From Bradyrhizobium sp. CSS354 (GTDB lineage Bacteria; Pseudomonadota; Alphaproteobacteria; Rhizobiales; Xanthobacteraceae): 64,000 nt of DNA. Where the stretch lies: positions 124,001-188,000 of the forward strand of contig NZ_JAACFU010000007.1 of NCBI RefSeq assembly GCF_029051725.1, read 5' to 3'. A program made the translations under genes and the position numbers. Shown here one piece after another: positions 28,650 to 35,354 of the stretch. The notes beneath the pieces are model-generated. The model did not search any database. It saw only the letters and a program-made list of their open reading frames with translations, and was not told the DNA's origin. How positions within the stretch are numbered: position 1 is the stretch's first letter; each line of letters opens with the position of its first letter.

Positions 28650-29624
28650 GTGACGTCAGATCGGCTGCAACGTTTCCACGGTCGTCTCGCCCTGCCGCTG
28701 ATTGCCGCGCCGATGTTTCTGGTATCGGGCGTCGAGCTCATGGTCGCGGCCTGCCGCAACGGCGTGATCGGCAGCTTCCCCAGCGTGAATTGCCGTAGCA
28801 CCGAACAACTCGATGAATGGCTCACTGACATCGAAGCGCGGCTGCGGCGGCATGAAGATCGAACCGGCCGCAAGGCCGCGCCGCTTTGTCCAAACCTGAT
28901 CGTGCACCGCTCCAATGCACGGCTGGAGCAGGATCTCGCCGTGTTGCTGCACCACAGGCCGGAGATCGTCATCACCTCGGTCGGCTCCCCCACGCCGGTG
29001 CTCAAGCCGTTGCACGATGCCGGCGCATTGGTGCTTGCGGATGTTGCCTCGATCCGCCACGCCGAACGCGCGGCGGAAGCAGGTGCCGATGGACTCGTGC
29101 TGCTCACTGCGGGCGCGGGCGGGCAGACCGGCTGGCTCAACCCGTTCGCGTTCGTCCGCGCAGTGCGCGCGTTCTACGATGGCATCATCGTGCTCGCGGG
29201 TGGCATCAGCGACGGCCACGCATTGCGCGCGGCCGAAGTGCTCGGCTGCGATCTCGGCTACATGGGCACGAAGTTCATCGCGACCCACGAGAGCATGGCG
29301 GACGAGCGTCACAAGCGAATGCTGGTCGACGGCACCGCGGACGACATTCTGCTGACCACCGCGTTCACGGGCCTGCAGACCAGCATGCTGAAGCCGTCGA
29401 TCGTCGCCGCGGGTCTCGATCCCGACGACCTGCCGGCGCGCGGGTCCATCGACATCGCCAAGGACATCGACGTTACCGCACGGGAGAACCGGCCAAAGCG
29501 CTGGCGCGATATCTGGAGCGGTGGGCACTCGACATCCGGCGTGACCGACGTGCTCGCGGTTGACGATCTCGTCGCAGGGACGGTCGCCGAGTATCGAGGG
29601 GCGGGTGGCCGCGTCTCCCCGTGA
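28650..29624 (+). CDS. Nitronate monooxygenase-like protein (copy 2, catalytic His replaced)
   Basis: This is a TIM-barrel flavoprotein of 324 residues, a paralogue of 25109-26077. The start is GTG 28650, 6 nt after GGGAGG. The same blocks are present: RLALPLIAAPMFLVSG, VLLTAGAGGQTGWLNPFAFV, IIVLAGGISDGHALRAAEVLGCDLGYMG and LKPSIVAAGLDPDDLP. In the AGAGGH block the histidine that acts as the base in nitronate monooxygenases is Gln (Q159). FMN-binding segments look intact, so it may bind flavin but catalyse a different reaction or none. It is divergent from the acyl-CoA ligase. Confidence 0.82.
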   Translation: MTSDRLQRFHGRLALPLIAAPMFLVSGVELMVAACRNGVIGSFPSVNCRSTEQLDEWLTDIEARLRRHEDRTGRKAAPLCPNLIVHRSNARLEQDLAVLLHHRPEIVITSVGSPTPVLKPLHDAGALVLADVASIRHAERAAEAGADGLVLLTAGAGGQTGWLNPFAFVRAVRAFYDGIIVLAGGISDGHALRAAEVLGCDLGYMGTKFIATHESMADERHKRMLVDGTADDILLTTAFTGLQTSMLKPSIVAAGLDPDDLPARGSIDIAKDIDVTARENRPKRWRDIWSGGHSTSGVTDVLAVDDLVAGTVAEYRGAGGRVSP

Positions 29625-29761
29625 AAATGCGGAGGCCGACAGGGCCCGTCGTCCCATCACAGTTAATCGAGCGCTCCTCCGAAGCCCCCACTTAACGGCA
29701 GATTAACCAACCCCCGGCAAGAATCCCCTCAGGCGCCAATCAGGACCGAGAGGGACAGGCG

Positions 29762-30010
29762 ATGGACTTCGACTTTCTCAACGCCAAGACGGCGGCTTCG
29801 CTGGACGAAATTCGCGTTCGCGTGGCCCACGCGCTGGCCCGCCACCCGCTATGCCGCAACGTGCGCTTCGACATCGTGAGCGTCCCCCGCACCCGCCGGG
29901 GCGGCAATTGGACGGTAGCGCTGCAGTCGGTCGAGCCGCGCGGAGTCTGGGAGGCCTCGGAGATCGTGGCCGACATCCAGGACGCTTATGATCTGGCACT
30001 AGCCGCCTGA
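29762..30010 (+). CDS. Small conserved-looking cytoplasmic protein
   Basis: This protein has 82 residues from ATG 29762, with GAGAGGGACAGG upstream as ribosome site. There is no signal peptide or membrane segment. It reads as a compact alpha/beta domain: a first helix (TAASLDEIRVRVAHALARHPLC), a strand pair around NVRFDIVSVPRTRRGGNWTVALQSVEP, and a last helix (WEASEIVADIQDAYDLALA). Coding quality and the good ribosome site support a real gene. Function is unknown. The preceding ATTAACC-rich stretch (29,690-29,715) may hold its promoter. Confidence 0.65.
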   Translation: MDFDFLNAKTAASLDEIRVRVAHALARHPLCRNVRFDIVSVPRTRRGGNWTVALQSVEPRGVWEASEIVADIQDAYDLALAA

Positions 30011-30112
30011 TTTTGTTTATCTTTCCGGGCAATGTCGCTGCAGTCCGCGCGATTGCCGCCGCAATGGCACGGTTAAGCCTTAATTATCGCCCAGTTTCCG
30101 GGCAGTGATCAC

Positions 30113-30853
30113 GTGGACTTGAAGCCGGTTGCGGAGAGACGTTTGTCGAAAGCCATCACCATCGTCGTGTTGACCTGCTTCCTCGTCCTCGGCGCCGCCA
30201 CCACCGCCATTCTCGGCCGCGACAGCGTGCCTAGCGTCAGCGCCGAAATGATCACGCAGGCGCCGGCAGCCAAGCCGCTTGCAACCAATCGGGCCGCCAA
30301 GGCCGATCGTCTGGTTCCGACGCTGGCGCTGGCCTCGGCCGCGTTCGACCCGGTCCAGGTTCCTGCCGACAAGCTCTCGCAAATGCCCGTGCTGACCGAG
30401 CCGCTGCGCCAGGCGTTTGCCGCCGCCACGCCATCCGATTTCCCGATGCCCAAGGCGAGCGTGAACGAGGCTCCGGCCGCTGCAGAGATTCCTGCCGTCG
30501 AAGTCCCGGCCAAGCCGAAGGTCGTCGCCAAGCCGCAGCCGCAGAAATCCTATTCGCTGCTGTCCGACGTGCAGATCGCGGGCATCAGGGACCGTCTGAA
30601 GTTGTCGTCGTCGCAGGAATATTACTGGCCGTCGGTCGAGACCGCACTGCGCAACGTTGTCCGCAAGATCTCGGCAAACAAGCTGTCCAATCCGAACGTG
30701 CAGGGCGTGCCGATCGATCCCAATTGCGACGAGGTCCAGCAGCTGAAGTCCGCCGCGATGCCGTTGCTGTTCCAGCTGCGTGACGACCAGAAAGAGGAAG
30801 TGCGCAAGCTCGCCCGCATCATCGGGCTCGAGAAGGTGGCACAGCAGATCTGA
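30113..30853 (+). CDS. Membrane-anchored protein with helical C-terminal domain
   Basis: This protein has 246 residues from GTG 30113. A cytoplasmic basic N terminus (KPVAERRLSKA) precedes one transmembrane helix (ITIVVLTCFLVLGAATTAIL), then a long Ala/Pro/Lys-rich linker (residues 40-140). A helical domain follows: YSLLSDVQIAGIRDRLKLSSSQEYYWPSVETALRNV and LKSAAMPLLFQLRDDQKEEVRKLARIIGL. The LSSSQ..YWP pattern and the last helix recall Spy/LTXXQ-type periplasmic proteins, but the match is weak. It is probably periplasmic with an inner-membrane anchor. The next gene has a similar one-TM plus disordered layout. Confidence 0.65.
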   Translation: MDLKPVAERRLSKAITIVVLTCFLVLGAATTAILGRDSVPSVSAEMITQAPAAKPLATNRAAKADRLVPTLALASAAFDPVQVPADKLSQMPVLTEPLRQAFAAATPSDFPMPKASVNEAPAAAEIPAVEVPAKPKVVAKPQPQKSYSLLSDVQIAGIRDRLKLSSSQEYYWPSVETALRNVVRKISANKLSNPNVQGVPIDPNCDEVQQLKSAAMPLLFQLRDDQKEEVRKLARIIGLEKVAQQI

Positions 30854-30939
30854 CGCGCAAGTTCCTTCCGGAACTGCGCCTGTATCGGGAACATCCGGCA
30901 ATCGACAAGCGTTGCCCGCTCCAAAGAGGGAGTGGACCA

Positions 30940-31629
30940 ATGCGCGCCTCGACAGCCTATTTCGTCGGTGCAGGAACCATCGTCGCAGCCATCGCCATTG
31001 GTCTCGGCGGCGGCATTGTCGCCGGCAATATCATGAATCCGGTCTCGCCCAAGCAGGGGCCTGATACCAGCAAGATTGCGCAGCGCGCCGACGCCAAGCC
31101 CGCTACGACGAACGCGCCATCCGAGAGCCTGCAATATCTCACCGGCTCGCAGGCCTTCGGGGCCATGGTGGCCGCGCCAGCGCAGGCCGAAACCAAGCCT
31201 GAAGCAAAATCCGAAGCTGTGAAGCCCGACACGCAGGCCACTCAGGCCAACGCTGAACAGACAGTGCAACAGCCTTCGCAAGCGGCCGCGGTGGAGCCGC
31301 CGAAACCGGCACCGGCATCGCCTCCGCAAGTCGCAAAGCCTGCCGAGCGACAAGCATCGACAGAGCCGTCATCCACACCCGACAACGCCTATGCCAAGGC
31401 CAGGGATTCTGACGTCAAACGCGCCACGTCTGAACGGCGCCGGACGGAGCGCCGTGAGCGGTGGGCCGAGCGCCGCCACTACGATTCCCGCGAGCCGCAC
31501 GGCATGCGCGACCGCACCGATTGGGACGATGTCGCGCGCAACATCCGCGAGGATTCCGATGCGCGCGATGTCGCCAGCCGGCCGCGCAGCGGTTTCCCGC
31601 AGATCAGGCTATTCGGCGACGACGATTAG
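30940..31629 (+). CDS. Single-pass membrane protein with disordered, charged tail
   Basis: This protein has 229 residues from ATG 30940, with AGAGGGAG 8 nt upstream. One N-terminal transmembrane segment (FVGAGTIVAAIAIGLGGGIVAG) is followed by an Ala/Pro/Gln/Lys-rich low-complexity region (residues 60-150). A strongly basic block (SERRRTERRERWAERRHYDSREPHG) and an acidic end (FGDDD) follow. No enzyme motif is visible. The layout suggests a periplasm-facing protein held in the inner membrane, perhaps interacting with a charged polymer. It probably shares a transcript with the gene ending at 30853 (87 nt gap). Confidence 0.6.
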   Translation: MRASTAYFVGAGTIVAAIAIGLGGGIVAGNIMNPVSPKQGPDTSKIAQRADAKPATTNAPSESLQYLTGSQAFGAMVAAPAQAETKPEAKSEAVKPDTQATQANAEQTVQQPSQAAAVEPPKPAPASPPQVAKPAERQASTEPSSTPDNAYAKARDSDVKRATSERRRTERRERWAERRHYDSREPHGMRDRTDWDDVARNIREDSDARDVASRPRSGFPQIRLFGDDD

Positions 31630-31736
31630 CATCCATCCTCGCCATCGCGCACGCGCCCGACTTATGACCGGTGCATCGACGTCTATGGCCTGACGGCATT
31701 GGCGCCGGCGAGAATTGTGCCGCGGACGGCGACCAC

Positions 31737-31961
31737 TCACCCGCCGTGCGACTCAACGACCTTGCGGCAGCCATCCGAAAGCTTCGACTTGTTCTCGCGT
31801 AGGCAGGCATTCATCTGCGGCGGCTTGCCGATGTGTTCGGCGCAGAATTTGCTCGCGTCGCTACGGCAGGTCATCTGCTCCTGTGGCGTCGGACCGGATT
31901 GTGCAGCGGCGGTCTGAGCGGTAGCGGCGAGCAGCAGCACGGCAAGAACCGAAATCTTCAT
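31737..31961 (-). CDS. Small secreted cysteine-rich-repeat protein
   Basis: This protein has 74 residues from ATG 31961, with AAGGAGGTGC as a very strong ribosome site. A signal peptide (MKISVLAVLLLAATAQTAAAQ) precedes a short mature chain with four cysteines: MTCRSDASKFCAEH and MNACLRENKSKLSDGCRKVVESH. The CxxDxxxFC...CL...LSxxC pattern is that of the cysteine-rich repeat (cys-rich GLG1-like) proteins found in Bradyrhizobium, probably periplasmic with two disulfides. Function is unknown. Confidence 0.78.
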   Translation of the reverse strand: MKISVLAVLLLAATAQTAAAQSGPTPQEQMTCRSDASKFCAEHIGKPPQMNACLRENKSKLSDGCRKVVESHGG

Positions 31962-32196
31962 AAAGCACCTCCTTGGGAATGTCGTTGGTCCCGCCTGGGA
32001 TCAAGCGGGCCGGACCATCTCGCGAGGGCCGGGCGCAGGTCCATGCCATGTTCATGGCATCGGCCAGTCCGCCCCGCCGCCGTACCCCCATTTTCATGGC
32101 ATGTATCAGCGCGCCGTCTTTTGTCATTCAGGCTGCACGTCGGCTGCGAGACCCGGTGATTGCATCGGGACGCCGAACGGGAAGCAGGAGAGCAAG

Positions 32197-32478
32197 ATGT
32201 CGAAAAGAGCGGGAGCGCTGAGCGCCGGGTTGACGATTTTGGCGCTGGCAGGTGCGGCGATGGTTTCGCTGGGCACGAGCCCGGCGCAGGCGGTGGTCTA
32301 TTGCAAGACAGTTGGCATACCCAAGGGCTGCGTGGTGCGGCCGACAGCGGCAGTGGTGGTTGCGCCGGCCGCCGCGGTCGCGGTCGCGACACCCGGGGTC
32401 GGTGCGCCCGGTGTCGGCGTGCGCGCAGGCACGCCGATGAATCGCGGTGGTCCGGTCAATCGCGTCGGCGTGCGCTGA
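32197..32478 (+). CDS. Small exported Val/Ala/Pro-rich protein
   Basis: This protein has 93 residues from ATG 32197, with AGGAGA 5 nt upstream. The N terminus is a long signal peptide (GLTILALAGAAMVSLGTSPAQA). The mature part starts VVYCKTVGIPKGCVVRP, with two cysteines that could pair, and continues as a low-complexity Val/Ala/Gly run ending in GGPVNRVGVR. Similar tiny secreted proteins are common in this genus. No function can be assigned. Confidence 0.65.
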   Translation: MSKRAGALSAGLTILALAGAAMVSLGTSPAQAVVYCKTVGIPKGCVVRPTAAVVVAPAAAVAVATPGVGAPGVGVRAGTPMNRGGPVNRVGVR

Positions 32479-32554
32479 GAAAGACGAAAGAGTTCGGGCG
32501 AAGGAGCATTGCGGACGAACCCCCCGTCCTCCGCAAGCAAATCATCCGGCCCGT

Positions 32555-32597
32555 CCCTCTCTCCGCGCGTCCCACACGTTCGGAGAGGGGGCTTTTC
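32555..32597 (+). terminator. Possible terminator after small exported gene
   Basis: The inverted segments CCCTCTCTCCG (32555-32565) and CGGAGAGGGG (32581-32590) are followed by GGCTTTTC on the plus strand. The stem has a bulge and the T-tract is short. It also sits at the 3' end of the convergent histidine kinase gene. Confidence 0.45.
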
Positions 32598-34533
32598 AGC
32601 CGACGGCGGCATCGCTGTCGGGGAAAATCTGCGGCAATTGTAACCGCACACGCGTGCCTGACGAATCTGAACTCAGATCTAGCGTCGCCCCGCAGCGCGC
32701 GGCACGGCTCCTCATGTTGCGAAGGCCTCGCGCGGTCTGGCTCGCGTCGGCGGCCCCGCCGCTGCCGACCGGCGCAGAACGATTCGCAAAGCCCCTGCCG
32801 TCATCCGCGATCCTGATCACACCGTACGGTCCCTGACCTTCGTCGACCGTCTCGATGGTGACCGCGATGCGGCGGGCGTCTGCGTGCTTGACTGCATTGG
32901 TCACGGCCTCGTCGAGGATGCGCACGATCTGGATGACATGCCATGGCCTGAGCTCGGGATGCAGCGGCAGCCCCTGCGGCGTCGCCACGTGCCAGTCGAG
33001 CGCGATGTCGTGCGGTCGCAATTGCGCGGTCGTGCGCTCGCGCCAGGAGCCGAGCGCGAGCATCAGGTCGCCGCCGATGTCGTCCATGGAATCGATGACG
33101 AGGCGGAGGTCCTTCAGCGCCGCGCGGGCGGCGTCGGTGATCGTCGCGCCCTCGTGGCCGCGCTCGGACAGTGCCACGATACTGATGAGCTGGCCGCCGA
33201 GGCCGTCATGCAGATCGCGCATCAGCCGCGTGCGCTCATTGGCGAGCGCGGCGGCCCGTGCACGCTCCTCCTCGCGGGCAAAGCTCGCCTTCAGCCGCTC
33301 CTCGGCCTCGCGAACGCGCGTCACGAGCTGGCCGGCAAAGCTGTCGACCTGGTTCAGCGCGCGCGCGAACCGCCAGGTCAGGCCGGCGCCGATCGCGACC
33401 AGCATCGCCGAATAGGACAGGCGCGAGAGGAAGATGCGCTCGTCGGTTACGATCTCGAACACCGACAGCATGTCGTGGACCCAGCAGATCAGCACGATAG
33501 TCACCGCGCAGCCGAGCGTGAAGCTTGCCGCGTCCTGCCGCCGCACCACCGCGGCAGCTGTGACACAGGCCATCAGGATCAGGCAGAGCCCGACGGTGGG
33601 AATCCCGAGCACGAGAAACAGAATGCGCGGCAGCGGCGGGCCGGCGATCAGCCCGACACCGAACACGATGAGCCCCGGCGTGAACAGCAACATGCCGTAG
33701 CGCGGCCAGCGCCAGCCGAAGAACAGCACGCCGAAGACGACGACCAGGGCGCTCTCGATCGGTGCGGACGCGAGCAACACTGCGGCGAGCCGGGAGGTGC
33801 TGACGGGGGGCACCGGTGGCGGCGCGAAGGCCTGCACCACGCCGAGTACCATCGCCACGGCCAGCACGCCGTAAACCGGCTCGCGGCGGCGCATCAGCCA
33901 CATGATCGCCAGGATGACGGCGAGAATCGACTGCCAGGCGGAGAACACCACGGGCAACGTGACGAACATCAGCGTGCGTGTCTCGTAGGCGGGCCGCAAG
34001 GCCGTATCCGGCCCGACATAAACGGTGTCGAGAAATCCCTTGAGCGGTCCCCAGACCAACAGCCGCACCGTGATCTCGTTCGCGCCCTCGCGCAGCAGCG
34101 AGGACGGGATCGACCCGATCTGCGGGGTGTTGCGGTCGGGCCGGTTGGCATTGGCATCGCGTCGGGAATCCAGGACGACGACGCCGTTGATTGCGACTTC
34201 CACCGCGTTGCTGAAGCGCGGCAAGAATACCGACCATCCGGTCGTCCCATCGCTGCGGCGGAACGTGAAGGCGCCGGTGTAGAGCGGCGGGTCGGCCAGG
34301 GAATAGCGTGACGACGTGAAATGCGGCAGCGTCACGGGACGCGCCACGCCGTCCTCGCGCAGCGAGAATTCGCTCAATGCAAAGTCGTCGGGGTCGCTGG
34401 GCTGGAGCAGCCGCAGCCCGAGGATGGTCGCGACCAATATCAGCGCCTGGAGCAGCAGATAGGGCACGAGCCGCGAGACCAGCAGCCGGCGGCGCGCGGG
34501 TTTGACCGGTGCCTTCGCCGCGATCTCGCTCAC
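32596..34533 (-). CDS. Sensor histidine kinase, NarL-partner type with 7TM sensor
   Basis: This protein has 645 residues. A first membrane helix (residues 20-42) is followed by a periplasmic beta-sandwich-like region (50-190, with GWSVFLPRFSNAVEVAINGVVVLDS) and about seven membrane segments (190-395), a layout like 7TMR-DISM sensors. The cytoplasmic part has a coiled coil (EERLKASFAREEERARAA), a HisKA_3 site RLMRDLHDGLGGQL with phospho-accepting H442, and an HATPase_c domain (DEAVTNAVKHADARRI, DDGRGF, GLRNMRSRA). The stimulus is unknown; the periplasmic fold often binds carbohydrates. The start overlaps the stop of the response regulator gene by 4 nt, so the two form one operon. Confidence 0.9.
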   Translation of the reverse strand: MSEIAAKAPVKPARRRLLVSRLVPYLLLQALILVATILGLRLLQPSDPDDFALSEFSLREDGVARPVTLPHFTSSRYSLADPPLYTGAFTFRRSDGTTGWSVFLPRFSNAVEVAINGVVVLDSRRDANANRPDRNTPQIGSIPSSLLREGANEITVRLLVWGPLKGFLDTVYVGPDTALRPAYETRTLMFVTLPVVFSAWQSILAVILAIMWLMRRREPVYGVLAVAMVLGVVQAFAPPPVPPVSTSRLAAVLLASAPIESALVVVFGVLFFGWRWPRYGMLLFTPGLIVFGVGLIAGPPLPRILFLVLGIPTVGLCLILMACVTAAAVVRRQDAASFTLGCAVTIVLICWVHDMLSVFEIVTDERIFLSRLSYSAMLVAIGAGLTWRFARALNQVDSFAGQLVTRVREAEERLKASFAREEERARAAALANERTRLMRDLHDGLGGQLISIVALSERGHEGATITDAARAALKDLRLVIDSMDDIGGDLMLALGSWRERTTAQLRPHDIALDWHVATPQGLPLHPELRPWHVIQIVRILDEAVTNAVKHADARRIAVTIETVDEGQGPYGVIRIADDGRGFANRSAPVGSGGAADASQTARGLRNMRSRAARCGATLDLSSDSSGTRVRLQLPQIFPDSDAAVG

Positions 34534-35219
34534 AGCTTGATCAGGCCCTGCTGGACCGCTTCGAACACCGCTTCGCTGCGGGTGTGCACCTCGAGCTTGC
34601 GATAGATGTTCTTGATGTGACCGGGCACGGTCTGCCGGGACAGGCCGAGATGGCTCGCGATCTCGGCGTAGCTGAAACCCTTCGCGATCCCCCAGAGGAT
34701 GTCGATCTCGCGTGGGGTGAGCCTGGCGGTGTTGAGCGCGGGACCGGGCGGAGGCTCGGCCGCATTCTGCGCGGTACCTTGTGTTCTGCGCACGATGAAG
34801 CGAGCGATCGAGGCCGAGATCGGCGAATGACCGGCGACCAGATCGCGCACGGTGGTGGCGATATCCGTGGGGAACGCATCCTTCAGGAGATAGCCGGTGG
34901 CGCCGACCGTGATCGCGGAGATCACGCTCTCTTCGTCGCCGAGGGCCGAGATCACCATGATCTCGGTGTCGGGAAAGCGTTGCCTTGTCTCGCGGATCAG
35001 CTCGACACCGTGGCCGTCGGGCAACCGCAGATCGGTGAGCAGCACGCGCGGCGCACGCTCGCCGAGCCCGGAGCGCGCCTCTGCGAGCGTGCCGGCACTG
35101 CGGACCTCGTAGCCGGCCTTGACCAGCGCGTCGTGGAGCCGCCAGCAGGTCGGCGCGTCGTCCTCGACGAGGAGGATGGTGATGGCTTCACCCGTCTCGC
35201 CATGTTCGGTCATGATCAT
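34530..35219 (-). CDS. LuxR/NarL-type response regulator
   Basis: This protein has 229 residues from ATG 35219, or the second ATG at 35213. The receiver domain has the acidic pair VEDD near residue 20, phospho-acceptor D63 (VLLTDLRLPDGHG), the switch MVISALGDEES and the conserved lysine in GYLLKDAFPTD. The C-terminal LuxR helix-turn-helix is LTPREIDILWGIAKGFSYAEIASHLGLSRQTVPGHIKNIYRKL (about 165-210). Unusual is QTVPGHIKN, where most relatives read TVKxHIKN. It is the cognate partner of the kinase that follows, and target genes are not evident. Confidence 0.92.
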   Translation of the reverse strand: MIMTEHGETGEAITILLVEDDAPTCWRLHDALVKAGYEVRSAGTLAEARSGLGERAPRVLLTDLRLPDGHGVELIRETRQRFPDTEIMVISALGDEESVISAITVGATGYLLKDAFPTDIATTVRDLVAGHSPISASIARFIVRRTQGTAQNAAEPPPGPALNTARLTPREIDILWGIAKGFSYAEIASHLGLSRQTVPGHIKNIYRKLEVHTRSEAVFEAVQQGLIKL

Positions 35220-35354
35220 CGTCCTGCACCGCGTGTCCCCCGCGGCGCAGGGCCAAGTTTAGCCGCGGTGCGGGCGCCGCGACACCCATAATCATGGGGG
35301 CGCGACGACTGTCGTCTTGTACCGGCCGCAAGCGTATGGCGACATTGCGCGCTG

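Noticed and set aside
29762..32478. Run of small anchored or exported proteins as one operon or gene cluster with a joint function
   Set aside because: Strands alternate, each gene has its own ribosome site and gaps, and nothing links their functions.
32884..34311. Plus-strand frame of 475 codons opposite the histidine kinase
   Set aside because: Antisense shadow, rich in His/Arg/Asp/Gln, no recognisable domain; the kinase on the other strand has clear motifs.
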